From: Streptomyces alboflavus
GTDB lineage: Bacteria; Actinomycetota; Actinomycetes; Streptomycetales; Streptomycetaceae
NCBI RefSeq assembly: GCF_000716675.1
Contig: NZ_JNXT01000028.1
Coordinates: 33,307-97,306, forward strand
Direction: 5' to 3'
DNA: 64,000 nt
Shown here one piece after another: positions 55,420 through 64,000 of the stretch (positions are counted from its first letter, which is position 1; every line of letters starts with the position of its first letter). A program made the position numbers and the translations under genes. The notes below the pieces were generated by a model. It saw only the letters and a list, made by a program, of their open reading frames with translations. It had not been told where the DNA came from and searched no databases.

Positions 55420-55554
55420 GGCCGCTCCTCACCTTGTCCGCGCCCGCCGAGGTCCGGTGCGGCCTGCGGGGCCGTGCCCGCTCCATGCCGCTCCACGCCG
55501 CTCCACGCCGGTTCGCGCCCGTCCGTCCGGGACGTGTCCCGGCCTGTGTCCAAC

Positions 55555-56004
55555 CTACGAGGCGACCCAGCCCCGCGCCCGCGCCAGGTCGAGGACGCAG
55601 GCCCTGACCTGCTTGATCTGGTCGCCCGTCAGCGTGCCCGCCGAGTCGAGCAGGGCCTCGGTGAGCTCCCGGCCGAAGGCGTCGGCCGTCGACGCGGTCG
55701 GCTCGCCGTCGGCACCAGCACCGGCGGCGGCAGCGGCGGAAGCGGCGGGCCGGGCCGCGAGGCCGCCGCTGCGCAGCTGGTGCGAGGTGGACTGGTGGAC
55801 CAGGCGGATGTTCGACGCCTTGGGCCCCTTCTCCCCCATCTCCAGGAAGAACTCGACCTGGCTCCCCTCCTGATAGAGGTACTTCTCGTCCACGAGGTCG
55901 TTCGCGTGCATGAACACGTCCTCGTCGCCCACCTCGGGGGCGATGAACCCGTATCCGCGGACCTCGTCGAACCGAAGGACCTTCCCCGCCGTCAGCACAG
56001 CCAT
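55555..56004 (-). CDS. Cold-shock-domain protein with C-terminal extension
   Basis: A 149-residue protein. The cold-shock domain (1-66) shows GKVLRFDEVRGYGFIAPE and DVFMHANDL, so RNP1 is partly altered. A Gly/Ala-rich linker leads to a helical C-terminal part of 50 residues (TEALLDSAGTLTGDQIKQV). It probably binds single-stranded nucleic acid. ATG 56004 has GAGGTG seven bases upstream. The 95 bp to the oxidase stop hold no gene. Confidence 0.9.
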   Translation of the reverse strand: MAVLTAGKVLRFDEVRGYGFIAPEVGDEDVFMHANDLVDEKYLYQEGSQVEFFLEMGEKGPKASNIRLVHQSTSHQLRSGGLAARPAASAAAAAGAGADGEPTASTADAFGRELTEALLDSAGTLTGDQIKQVRACVLDLARARGWVAS

Positions 56005-56099
56005 GCCAGCACACCTCACCACACGCCACACGGTGGGCATCACCCTGTGTGAGCCCCCACAACCGAATGAATCTGTAGCCAGAACCTACCTTGTCGGTC

Positions 56100-57827
56100 T
56101 CAGGAGGACGAGGGCCGCCCGCACCCGAGGTGCTCGCGCAGCACGGTCTCGGCGCAGGCCACGGCTCCCTCGATCGAGCCGGGGTCGGGCGTCCAGCAGT
56201 CGCTGACGATGTACACCGCCTCACCGGGCAGCGGCCTGCGGACGCGGGGCGCGATCTCGTCGGGGTCGCGTCCGGGCCGCCACACGTGCCAGGCCCCGTC
56301 GTGCGGCGGCAGGCCCCAGTCCTGCAGGCGCACGGCCAGCGGGTCCTCCAGGCGGGGCAGGCCGTGCATCCGGGCCAGCAGGCGCTGGGTCCGCCCGACC
56401 AGGTCACGGCCGGGGTCGGTGGGGTCGGTGCCGGGCTCGCGCGCCGCTTCCCAGGTCTTCGTCGCGGGCCCGCTGGGGTAGGCGGCGAGCAGCAGCGCGG
56501 GGCCGTCGTCGCGGGCGGGGCCGGGCGGCGGGCAGGTGCCGCCGTACCAGAGCTGCCGCAGCGGCAGGTCCGTCGTGGCGCGGCCGCGGGTCATGCCGAG
56601 GCCGCGCCACCAGGCCGTCCGGTACAGCAGGAAGAGCTTCTGCGCGGGCACGGCCTCGACCGCCGCCAGGTCCGCGCGCAGCCGGGGCGTGAACGGAAGG
56701 CCGTCCCCGTCGAGCCGCAGCAGCGGGCCCTGGGGCAGGGCGAGGACGACGGTGTGCGCGTGGACGTGGGCGTGGGCGCCGGTGGCGCGGCCTTCGGGGT
56801 CCTCCAGGGCGAACGTCAGGCGGTAGCGGGGGCGGCGGGCGGCCCCGGGTGCGGTGGCGGACGGGGCACGGTCGTGGTGCGGCCCGGCGCGGTCGACGCG
56901 CAGGAGCCGGTGGCCGAGGCGCAGGGTGCCGCCCGCCGCTGTGAAGCGGTCGCGCAGGGCGAGGGGCAGGCTCTGCATGCCGCGGCGCAGCGTCAGATAC
57001 GCGGCGTCCGGCGGGGTGCGGAAGAGAATGCCGAGTTGTTCGGCGGCGTTCTCCCGGCTGTACGCCACGTCGTAGCCGCCGGTGTCGTGCAGGAGCGCGA
57101 CCGCCTCCGCCCCGAGCACGGCCCGCAGGGCGTCGGCGTACGTGGTCCACCGCAGGGGCCGGCCCGCGACGGTCGCCCGGCCGCGGCGGGTGCGGAAGGC
57201 GGTGGCGCACCGGGCGGCGCGTTCCGTGTCGCCCCGCTCGAGGGCCTCGTGGTGGCGGCGGCGCAGTGCGGTGAAGCCGGGGACGAGCGCGTCGGCCGCG
57301 CGGAGCACCAGGTCGCCGGGGCCGAGGCCGCGTTCGCCGCCCGCGAGGTGGTAGGGGATGCGCGTGGCGTCGGTCAGGTCGCGCTGGCGCAGGGTCACGC
57401 CGCGTAGGTGGGTGGGGTTCTCGGGGCGTCCGAAGTCGAAGGGCACGAGGTCGCCGGTGAGTCCCGCCTCGTCGACGACGTCCAGGACCTGCCGCAGTCC
57501 GCTGTGCAGGCGCATCGCCCCGAGGTCGGCGTGCGGTCCTTCGCCCCCGTGCGGTCCTTCGCCCATGGGGACCGACCACAGCCGTCCGCCCACCCGGTGC
57601 GCGCGTTCGAAGAGCGCCACGCGGCCGGGGTGGAATTCACCGGCGCGTTCCCGGTGCCCGGCAAGGCGAGCGGCGAGGAGACAGCCGCCTATTCCGGCTC
57701 CGACTATCGCCGTGTCGAGTTCGGGAACGGCCGGTAATGGCTGGCGAGTTCGCGCCGTCGACGGCGTGGTCGTGTTTGCCACTGCATGGTTTACCGCACT
57801 CTGGTGTTGATCTACAGTCGCGCTCAC
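56100..57827 (-). CDS. FAD-dependent amine-oxidase-like oxidoreductase
   Basis: A 575-residue flavoenzyme. After a polar leader of 35 residues comes the FAD loop AIVGAGIGGCLLAARLAG, then the amine-oxidase motif ALFERAHRVGGRLWSVP. The C-terminal PGEAVYIVSDCWTPDPGSIE is the FAD-contacting end. The middle (about 110-470) is a substrate domain I cannot assign. GTG 57827 is the start. The gene is divergent from an unrecognised protein gene, 78 bp apart, and may form a functional group with it. Confidence 0.85.
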   Translation of the reverse strand: MSATVDQHQSAVNHAVANTTTPSTARTRQPLPAVPELDTAIVGAGIGGCLLAARLAGHRERAGEFHPGRVALFERAHRVGGRLWSVPMGEGPHGGEGPHADLGAMRLHSGLRQVLDVVDEAGLTGDLVPFDFGRPENPTHLRGVTLRQRDLTDATRIPYHLAGGERGLGPGDLVLRAADALVPGFTALRRRHHEALERGDTERAARCATAFRTRRGRATVAGRPLRWTTYADALRAVLGAEAVALLHDTGGYDVAYSRENAAEQLGILFRTPPDAAYLTLRRGMQSLPLALRDRFTAAGGTLRLGHRLLRVDRAGPHHDRAPSATAPGAARRPRYRLTFALEDPEGRATGAHAHVHAHTVVLALPQGPLLRLDGDGLPFTPRLRADLAAVEAVPAQKLFLLYRTAWWRGLGMTRGRATTDLPLRQLWYGGTCPPPGPARDDGPALLLAAYPSGPATKTWEAAREPGTDPTDPGRDLVGRTQRLLARMHGLPRLEDPLAVRLQDWGLPPHDGAWHVWRPGRDPDEIAPRVRRPLPGEAVYIVSDCWTPDPGSIEGAVACAETVLREHLGCGRPSSS

Positions 57828-57905
57828 GTACCCGTCTTAGCACATTCCGGCGCCCACGCTTCTTTCGGTGCCGGACCGCACGCCTGAGCACGCTGGAGAA
57901 ACCGC

Positions 57906-58640
57906 ATGATCTTCCGCAAAGATGTCGTCGCCGAAACCGCGGGCGCCTATGACGCGTTGGCCGCCTACTTCCAGGACGTCCGGTCGTTCTTCGAGGTACT
58001 CAGCGTGCGTTTCAGTCTGCCCGAGTACGGGGTGCGGCTGCGCCCCATAGCCGGGAACGAACTGTTCTCGAATGCCAACAGCTACCTGCTGTCCGACGAC
58101 AGTTCGTACCCCTACTACCTGTGGCTGCCGAGTTGGCTCGGCCGTTTCTACATCGACGCCGACCGGATCGCGGACGGCGGCCGCGCCGATGACGTGCGCA
58201 CCGCCGACGCCCGCCACATCGCGTTCGTGTGGCCGTGGCTCGGCTTCAACGACGCCTACGTCAAGGACGCCGGGGAGCCCGAGTGTTGGTTCGGTGTGGC
58301 GGAGCCCCGGCCGCAGGATCCGCGGGAGACGGTGCGCACGACGGCGCAGAGCCTGTTCAACCACTTCCGTCTTGAGCACACCCTCGACGGCGAGGACCAG
58401 GGCTGGTTGACCGGGCACTTCACGCCGGACGCGGAGATCGGCTGCAATCTCACGGGCCGTTGGCATCTGCGCCGGGTGCCGCTCTCGGCGCTCACGAGCT
58501 ATTACGAGGTCGAGCGGAACGTCATCCAGCCGCTCGGCGAGAAGTTCAGCGCGCTCGCGTCCGTACCCCTTGCGTACGCGCCGAACGACCGACAGCCGCA
58601 GGGGCACCCTGAGCCGGTGCCGTCTGCTGTGCGGTCGTGA
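57906..58640 (+). CDS. Unrecognised 244-residue protein
   Basis: I do not recognise the family. The protein is aromatic-rich (SSYPYYLWLPSWLGRFYID) and mixed alpha/beta in feel, with no signal peptide, membrane helix or motif I know. Segments AYFQDVRSFFEVLSVRF and VWPWLGFNDAYVKDAGEPEC look conserved. ATG 57906 has GGAG seven bases upstream, and codon use is typical for the genome, so it is a real gene. It is divergent from the FAD enzyme and 131 bp before an 88-residue protein. A role as an accessory or biosynthetic partner is only a guess. Confidence 0.8.
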   Translation: MIFRKDVVAETAGAYDALAAYFQDVRSFFEVLSVRFSLPEYGVRLRPIAGNELFSNANSYLLSDDSSYPYYLWLPSWLGRFYIDADRIADGGRADDVRTADARHIAFVWPWLGFNDAYVKDAGEPECWFGVAEPRPQDPRETVRTTAQSLFNHFRLEHTLDGEDQGWLTGHFTPDAEIGCNLTGRWHLRRVPLSALTSYYEVERNVIQPLGEKFSALASVPLAYAPNDRQPQGHPEPVPSAVRS

Positions 58641-58771
58641 ACTTCCATGAATTCCACGGAGTGAGACACCCCGGCGATAGGGGTCATTGAGGGGTACTCC
58701 GGGGCTATCCGAACCCCGCGCGGCCACAGAACAATCGCACAAGTCAGAGGTGTCAAGACGAGAGGTGACCC

Positions 58772-59038
58772 ATGCGAGGAATCGACAGCACCATCTCCGC
58801 CATCACGTTGAACTCCGTCCACCTCGAAGGCGGTCCGAGTCCGCTTTCGGGGAATGTCGTCCTCGCCGAGTTGAACGAAGTGATCTGCTCCGCCGAGAAG
58901 ATCAAGATTCGGCACGGAAACGGTTACGAGCACTATGAGTTCATCGACGCGCCGGTCACGCCCGACGCGGCTTCGCACAACGACGCGTCGGGGCCGCTGA
59001 AACTGCGCTGGGTCGGCCGCACGAAAATCGCCGAGTAG
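58772..59038 (+). CDS. Small 88-residue protein, DUF5988-like
   Basis: The C-terminal half, EKIKIRHGNGYEHYEF to LRWVGRTKIAE, resembles small actinobacterial proteins I know as DUF5988, often encoded near specialised metabolism genes; this is recall, not a search. The N-terminus MRGIDSTISAITLNSVHLEGG is less typical. ATG 58772 has GAGAGG about seven bases upstream. It is followed by a perfect 22-bp hairpin. Confidence 0.75.
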   Translation: MRGIDSTISAITLNSVHLEGGPSPLSGNVVLAELNEVICSAEKIKIRHGNGYEHYEFIDAPVTPDAASHNDASGPLKLRWVGRTKIAE

Positions 59039-59090
59039 CAGCAGACAGCAGGGCACAACTCGCCGGCAGGGTCACGCGCTTCGAGAACCC

Positions 59091-59138
59091 CCACGAGAAA
59101 GGGCCCCCACCGCTCGCGCGGTGGGGGCCCTTTCTCGT
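59091..59138. terminator. Strong bidirectional terminator
   Basis: A perfect 22-bp stem (59091-59112 and 59117-59138) with loop TCGC. It sits between the convergent small-protein and MMPL genes. The outer AGAAAG/CTTTCT part gives a T-rich exit on both strands. Confidence 0.92.
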
Positions 59139-59169
59139 GCGGACCGGACCCGGGGGGAATCCGGTCCCG

Positions 59170-61362
59170 TCAGTCGCCGCGTTCCCGGGGCGGGTAGGAC
59201 GCGTACGGGCTGCCGGTCTGCGCGGGCACGGGATGCTGGTGTCCGGCGTGCGGGGGCGTGCCCTGGCGCGGCGACTCCGGGCGGATGCGGCGCGGCCACC
59301 ACGCGGCCCGGCCGAGCAGGGCGGTGAGGGCGGGTGTGAAGAACATCGCCATCACGAAGGCACCGATGACGATGCCGAAGGCCACCGCGAACCCGATCTG
59401 GGCGAGCGAGACATCGCTGGCGAGCATCATCGACGCGAACGAACCCGCGAGGATCACACCGGCAGCGGCCACCGTCGGGCCCGCGTGCTGGATGCTCTTG
59501 GCGGTGGCCGCACGCGGGCCGAGCCCTTCCTTGGCCTCTTCCCGCAGGCGCGCCACCATCAGGATGTTGTAGTCGGTACCGATGGCGACCACGAACAAGT
59601 ACATGATGACGGGCAGGAAGAACGTCAGGCCCGACTGGCCCTGGACCTGCTGGAAGAGGAGCACGCTCGCGCCGAGCGTGGCGCCGAAGCCGAGTGCGAC
59701 CGACACCATCAGATAGATCGGCGCGACGATGCTGCGCAGCAGCAGGCCGAGGATGAGCATGATGAGCGCGGCCGCCGTCGGGAAGACCACCGAGAAGTCC
59801 CGGTTGACGGCCTTGTTGATGTCGACGAACACGGACGTGACGCCGCCGACCTTCGTCTCGGTGCCCTGGGGTGCCGCCTCGTGGGCCGCGGTGCGGAGCG
59901 GTCCCCGTACGACGTCCATCGCCTCGCGGCCGTTGGGGTCCATCGTCAGGACGGCGTTGAACTCGGCGGTCGTGCCGTCCTTGCTGAGCTGGGTGCGCGA
60001 GGCGCTGCCGACGCCCTTGACCTTCTTGAGCTCGGTGACGAAGGACTTCATGTCGGCGGCGCGGAGCTTCTCGCCGTCGGTGGAGCGCATCAGGACGGTG
60101 CTCGGGTTGGTGCTGCCCGCCGGCAGGTCCTTGCTCATGGCGTGCAGCGCGACCTGGGACTCCTTCTTGGAGTTCTCGTCTTCCTGGCTCGCGAAGGTCG
60201 GCTTGTAGCCGAACGAGCCGAGCGCGAGCACGATCATGAGGAGGCCGGAGCCGATGACGAACAGGCCGGGGCGGCGCGCCACGGACTTGCCCACGGCCTC
60301 GAAGCGGGCCGCGCGCGGCTCCCGCTGCCAGGACTTGGACGGCCAGAAGACCTTGGTGCCCATCAGCGAGATGATCGCCGGGATCAGGGTGAGGCTGGCG
60401 AGCAGGGTCACGCCGATGGCGATGGCCAGGGCCGGGCCCATGGAGACGAGGAAGCTGAGCGACGAGAGCAGCAGCGCGAGGAAGCAGACGATGACGGCGC
60501 CGGCGGCCGAGGCGATGGCCTCGCCGACCCGGCCGACCGCGGAGATCATCGCGGTCTTCGGGTCCTCACCGAGCCGCAGCCGCTCCCGGTAGCGGAACAT
60601 CAGGAACAGGATGTAGTCGGTGCCGACGCCGAAGAGCACCACGATCAACAGGGACGACACCGAACTGTCGGCCTTGAGGTGGAACTCCTTGGCGGCGATC
60701 GCGATCAGGCCGTTGGCGATCTGGGAGACGAGCGTGATGCCGACGATGGTGAGGACGGTGATCGTGGGGCTGCGGAAGATGATCGTCATCAGGACGACGA
60801 TCAGGACGATGGTGCCGATGAAGATCAGCCCGTCGGCCTTCTTGGAGGCCTCCTCGTTGTCGAGCTGAGTGGCGGCGTCACCCGTGACCCCCGCCTTCAG
60901 CCCCGAGTCGGCGACCAGCGGCTTGAGGTCGTCCCGCATGTCCTCGACCGCGTGCTGCTGGCCCTTGTCGCCCGCCTTCACATCGGCCATCGACACCATC
61001 ACCGTCTGCACCTTCTTGTGCGGTGACGGCGGCGCGGTGATGACCTGCTCGACCTTGTCGTACTTCTTGGCCTTGAGGGCCTTGCCGACCTTGGTGACCT
61101 CGGCCGAGTCGGCCTTGTCCAGGGGCTTGCCGTCCTCCCGCGTGAAGACCACGATCGCCGACGGGCTGAAGCCCTTCGGGAACGCCTTCTCCTGGATCTT
61201 CTGCGCCTGGATCGACTCGTAGTGCTTGGGAAGGAACTCGGCCTGATCGGTTGTGGTGGTCAGCGACGGGGCGTAGCCGATCACGGCCGCCCCGGCGATG
61301 AGCCAGCCGATGATCACCAGCCAGCGGTGGCCGACGACGAAACGTCCTAGTGCTTTGAACAC
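59170..61362 (-). CDS. MMPL/RND-family transporter
   Basis: A 730-residue membrane protein with about 12 helices and two large extracellular loops. The duplicated layout is clear: helix 1 (WLVIIGWLIAGAAVIGYAP), first loop to about residue 175, then helices 2-6 with VVLFGVGTDYILFLMFRYRE. The second half repeats it, with FVVAIGTDYNILMVARLREE. The GTDY motifs carry the proton-relay Asp-Tyr pair. MMPL proteins export lipids or siderophores. GTG 61362 has AAGGA and GGAGG upstream. The C-terminal 40 residues are Pro-rich. Confidence 0.93.
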   Translation of the reverse strand: MFKALGRFVVGHRWLVIIGWLIAGAAVIGYAPSLTTTTDQAEFLPKHYESIQAQKIQEKAFPKGFSPSAIVVFTREDGKPLDKADSAEVTKVGKALKAKKYDKVEQVITAPPSPHKKVQTVMVSMADVKAGDKGQQHAVEDMRDDLKPLVADSGLKAGVTGDAATQLDNEEASKKADGLIFIGTIVLIVVLMTIIFRSPTITVLTIVGITLVSQIANGLIAIAAKEFHLKADSSVSSLLIVVLFGVGTDYILFLMFRYRERLRLGEDPKTAMISAVGRVGEAIASAAGAVIVCFLALLLSSLSFLVSMGPALAIAIGVTLLASLTLIPAIISLMGTKVFWPSKSWQREPRAARFEAVGKSVARRPGLFVIGSGLLMIVLALGSFGYKPTFASQEDENSKKESQVALHAMSKDLPAGSTNPSTVLMRSTDGEKLRAADMKSFVTELKKVKGVGSASRTQLSKDGTTAEFNAVLTMDPNGREAMDVVRGPLRTAAHEAAPQGTETKVGGVTSVFVDINKAVNRDFSVVFPTAAALIMLILGLLLRSIVAPIYLMVSVALGFGATLGASVLLFQQVQGQSGLTFFLPVIMYLFVVAIGTDYNILMVARLREEAKEGLGPRAATAKSIQHAGPTVAAAGVILAGSFASMMLASDVSLAQIGFAVAFGIVIGAFVMAMFFTPALTALLGRAAWWPRRIRPESPRQGTPPHAGHQHPVPAQTGSPYASYPPRERGD

Positions 61363-61444
61363 GGTTCCTTCCTCCACTCCGGATCACACCGAAGTACTTG
61401 GTCTTGCGGGGGCTTGTGGTGCGGCTCAGCACCAGTGGTGCGGT

Positions 61445-63037
61445 TCAGGGCTTGTCGCGGTGCTCGCTCGGGCCGGTCGGCGCGCCGCAGAAGGGGGCGA
61501 CGAGGCCGGGCAGCGCCGCCTCCGCGAACCGGAGCCCGTCGGCGACGCCGACGTCACGTATGCGCACGGCGCCCTTGCCGGCCGCGGTGGTGGCGGTCAG
61601 CGTGCACAGCCCGGCGCGGCGCTGCGTGTAGGTCTGTCTGCCGGTCCAGCCGACGACGCGGTCGCGCCGCAGCGCCACCGTCCGCCGGACGAACGTGCCC
61701 TGGCGTACGACGAGGTAGTCGCCGCACAGCGCGTGGCCGAGGCCGCGGTAGGCGTCCACCGCGAGCGGCGCGCCGCAGGCCGCGGCGAGCACCGCGGCCA
61801 CGGGGGCGGCCCACCACGGCAGCGCTCCGGCGGCCGCGCAGGCCCCGGCCAGGGCAGCGGCCCCGGCCGGGGCCAGCAGGCAACCGCGCACCAGACGGCG
61901 GCGCAGCGCGGGCCGGGGGTGGCCGCGCAACACCGCCTGAGTGATCGGCGACGCCGCCTCGTCGAGGACGTCGGCCGTGATCTGGTGCGCGGAGTTCAGG
62001 GGCGCGGCCGGGATGAGCTGGGCCGGGCCGAGCGTGCCGGGAAACTGGGTGCCGCGGCCGCCGAGCCCGGTCGCCAGGAGGCTCAGGCGTCCTGCGGCGA
62101 GCAGCCGCAGGGGCAGGGGGCGGCTCAGCTCCACCCCGCAGATCCGCCGCTCGGCCACGGACACCGACCGGGAGGTGAGCAGGCCGCGGCTGATGTGCAG
62201 GGCGCCTTCCGGCTCGCGCTCGATGCGGTGCCCGTACCAGGCCTCGGTGAACGCCACGAGGGAGCCCGCGACGCCGACGGTGAGCAGCACGAGCGTCACG
62301 ACGGCGACGGCCACGGCGAGCGGCACGGCGGACAGCCAGTCCCAGACGCCCCGCGCGGTGCCGCTGTCGGTGACGTCGAGCCCGAGGGTGTCCAGGAGCT
62401 TGGAGACACCGGTGACCACGGCGAGGACCCCGGCGAAGGTGGTGACGGTCAGGGGCGCGTAGCGGGCCCACGACCAGCGCATCCGGGCGAGCGGCACCGG
62501 CAGCGCGGGGGCCTCGCCGCCGGTGCCGCCCGCGCCCCGGCCGAGCAGCAGCGCCCGGAACTGGACGGCCTGCTCGCGCGAGATCCCGTCGAGCACCAGT
62601 TCCTCGTCCTCGCTGCGGGCGGTGTGCTCGCCGGTGCCGACCTTCACGGCCGCGAGCCCGAACAGCCGGTGCACGGGGTTGGCCGTCAGGTCGGCGCTGC
62701 GGACGCGGTCGCGGGGGATCGACTTGTCCGTGCGGAAGAGGAGTCCGGAGTGCAGTTCGACCTGGCTGTCGGTGATGCGGAAGCGGGTGGTGCGGTAGCG
62801 CACCCACTCGTGTCCCGCCTGGACGCCCGCCACCACGATGTAGGAGCCGAGGACGATCAGGCCGTGGGAGTTGAGCAGGTCCCGGGCCACCAGGATGGCG
62901 CCGAGCAGGGGCACGGCCGGGCCCACGAGCCAGCTGACGCTGACCACGATCATGCGCGGGTGCAGACGCTGCCACGGCTGCTCCGCGGTCGGCGGCTCCT
63001 TGTCCGGTGCGTCGAGCACCGGTGTACGCACGCTCAC
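61445..63037 (-). CDS. Membrane PH-domain protein (YdbT-like)
   Basis: A 530-residue membrane protein with repeated bacterial PH domains (DUF304/YdbS-YdbT group). Helix pairs alternate with PH segments: RFRITDSQVELHSGLLFRTD and ADLTANPVHRLFGLAAVKVG form the first, and HISRGLLTSRSVSVAERRIC the second. A third partial unit is near residue 440. GTG 63037 overlaps the stop of the smaller PH gene (GTGA). YdbS/YdbT-type pairs are implicated in membrane stress, but the function is not settled. Confidence 0.9.
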   Translation of the reverse strand: MSVRTPVLDAPDKEPPTAEQPWQRLHPRMIVVSVSWLVGPAVPLLGAILVARDLLNSHGLIVLGSYIVVAGVQAGHEWVRYRTTRFRITDSQVELHSGLLFRTDKSIPRDRVRSADLTANPVHRLFGLAAVKVGTGEHTARSEDEELVLDGISREQAVQFRALLLGRGAGGTGGEAPALPVPLARMRWSWARYAPLTVTTFAGVLAVVTGVSKLLDTLGLDVTDSGTARGVWDWLSAVPLAVAVAVVTLVLLTVGVAGSLVAFTEAWYGHRIEREPEGALHISRGLLTSRSVSVAERRICGVELSRPLPLRLLAAGRLSLLATGLGGRGTQFPGTLGPAQLIPAAPLNSAHQITADVLDEAASPITQAVLRGHPRPALRRRLVRGCLLAPAGAAALAGACAAAGALPWWAAPVAAVLAAACGAPLAVDAYRGLGHALCGDYLVVRQGTFVRRTVALRRDRVVGWTGRQTYTQRRAGLCTLTATTAAGKGAVRIRDVGVADGLRFAEAALPGLVAPFCGAPTGPSEHRDKP

Positions 63038-63588
63038 GTGCCGTCCTCACGCAGGGCGCGGACGCGCTCGGTGAGGTCCCGGACCAGTTCGTCGGCCAGG
63101 TCCTTGTCCAGGCCGACGATGGTGACCGGACCCGCGGCCGACGCGGTGGTCACGGTCACCGCGGAGAGCCCGAAGAGCTGCATCAGCGGGCCGCGCCTGG
63201 AGTCCAGGGTCTGGATCCGGGTGAACGGCACGACGCGCCATTCGCGGGTGAGCCAGCCGGAGGTGGCGCACACGGCGTCGTCGCCCGCCTCCCAGCGGTG
63301 CACGCGGTAGCGGTACCAGGGGGTGAGCAGCGCGTAGCCCACGCCGACGGGGCACAGCACCGCGAGGACGGTCCACAGCCAGGACGGGGCGTCCGGGGTC
63401 AGCGCCGCGGCCGCGAGAGCGGCGAGCACCGGCACCACGACCAGGAGGTTCTGCGTCAGCCACCAGTGGACGGCGCGCCGGTCCGGGCGGCGGGCGGGCC
63501 GCGGCATGCCGAGCACGAGCGGAACACCGGAGTCCGGAGGTGTCGCCTCCGCACCGCCCCGCGCTGCCTGCCGCGTCTGCTGTGGCAC
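63034..63588 (-). CDS. Small membrane PH-domain protein (YdbS-like)
   Basis: A 184-residue protein: a polar N-terminus, two helices (WLTQNLLVVVPVLAALAAAA and LWTVLAVLCPVGVGYALL) and one PH domain (YRYRVHRWEAGDDAV, TLDSRRGPLMQLFGLSAV). GTG 63588 has GGAGGGG nearby; an in-frame TTG at 63633 is less likely. It leads the pair with the larger PH gene, as in ydbS-ydbT operons. Confidence 0.9.
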   Translation of the reverse strand: MPQQTRQAARGGAEATPPDSGVPLVLGMPRPARRPDRRAVHWWLTQNLLVVVPVLAALAAAALTPDAPSWLWTVLAVLCPVGVGYALLTPWYRYRVHRWEAGDDAVCATSGWLTREWRVVPFTRIQTLDSRRGPLMQLFGLSAVTVTTASAAGPVTIVGLDKDLADELVRDLTERVRALREDGT

Positions 63589-63784
63589 TGCCCCTCCGCC
63601 CCTGTGGCTGTCGTTGTCCCACCAGCCAAACAACCGGGACGGGGAGCGAGGCAGAGCGCTTCGTGTGGAGTGGAAGCGACCAAGGTTGCAACTTCAGGGG
63701 AGCGCTACCCACTTTCGTACGCTCCGCTGTTTCGTATGGACCAGGTCCGCTTCGTGGGCGTGTGGGCGACAGTAGGGTGACCGC

Positions 63785-64000
63785 GTGACAGGGCCGATTC
63801 GATGGTTGGGCCGCAGCGCCGTTCAGGACACCATCCTCGTCGCCACTCTCATCGCACTCAACGTCTTCGTCGCCTTCTGGAGCGGCTTTCCCCGGGAAGA
63901 GCATCCGAGGTTTGGGCCGTGGGCGGGGTTGGGGTTGCAGGTGGTTGTGGTGGTGGTGTTGGTGGTGCGGCGGGTGTGGCCGTTGTTTGTGTTGGGTGTG
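63785..64000 (+). CDS. N-terminus of a membrane protein, possibly a sensor kinase (partial)
   Basis: The first 72 residues: VTGPIRWLGRSAVQDTILVA, then helix LVATLIALNVFVAFWSGF and helix LGLQVVVVVVLVVRRVWPL. Streptomyces sensor histidine kinases often start like this, but no kinase domain is in the window. From about 63905 on the codons avoid third-position C. The 196 bp between this and the PH gene hold the divergent promoters; no box was recognised. Confidence 0.6.
   Translation, partial: MTGPIRWLGRSAVQDTILVATLIALNVFVAFWSGFPREEHPRFGPWAGLGLQVVVVVVLVVRRVWPLFVLGV

Overview
The window is chromosomal DNA of a high-GC actinomycete, almost certainly a Streptomyces. Third codon positions are nearly all G or C, GTG starts and ATGA/GTGA stop-start overlaps are common, and the gene families are typical of that genus. 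I found no rRNA, tRNA, CRISPR array, transposase or prophage gene. The first and last genes are cut by the window edges.

Layout. 1-3190: a ribose-type sugar ABC importer (ATPase, partial; lipoprotein binding protein), divergent from a FadR-type GntR regulator, with TGGTCnGACCA-type operators between them. 3217-6608: a short AraC-type regulator, a VOC (glyoxalase-fold) protein and a UvrA-like ABC ATPase. 6717-16021: a glycan-use locus with GH38 alpha-mannosidase, GH5-type beta-mannosidase, two sugar permeases, a binding lipoprotein and a divergent LacI regulator. 16302-17970: an APH-type kinase and a methyltransferase, overlapping tail to tail. 18145-26597: an iron-siderophore locus with MFS exporter, AraC regulator, two FecCD permeases, an ATPase, a binding lipoprotein and a siderophore-interacting flavoprotein fused to a methyltransferase-like half. 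Two iron boxes (DmdR/IdeR type) control it. 26605-33218: histidine phosphatase, MFS transporter with ArsR regulator, an unannotated 57-residue peptide gene, a zinc-ribbon SDR and a WS/DGAT acyltransferase.

33404-44763: a second glycan locus with secreted GH92 alpha-mannosidase, secreted PA14-GH2 hydrolase, a LacI regulator and a complete YtfQRT-YjfF-type importer. CAACGTTG-core operators lie before both hydrolases, and a weaker copy lies before the importer. 44764-47968: glgC, an actinobacterial-type glgA and a FhuF-like Fe-S protein. 48207-53451: a DMT transporter, an Rpf-LysM-M23 cell-wall enzyme, a CE7 esterase and gnd. 53459-56004: a proline-rich small protein, an F420/Ddn-type protein, an Asp/Glu racemase-like protein, a GNAT and a cold-shock-domain protein. 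56100-59038: an FAD amine-oxidase-like enzyme divergent from an unrecognised 244-residue protein and an 88-residue small protein. 59170-64000: an MMPL transporter, two membrane PH-domain proteins and the start of a membrane protein.

How the genes work together. The two mannosidase loci make sense as one programme for mannose-rich glycans. GH92 and GH2 enzymes work outside the cell, ABC importers bring in the products, and GH38 plus GH5 enzymes finish the job in the cytoplasm. Each locus has its own LacI repressor. The iron locus joins export, import and intracellular reduction under iron control. The best candidates for undescribed biology are the flavoprotein-methyltransferase fusion, the 57-residue peptide gene, the FAD enzyme/unknown/small-protein module and the zinc-ribbon SDR lacking the usual catalytic tyrosine. 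All functions are inferred from reading the sequence; no database search was run.
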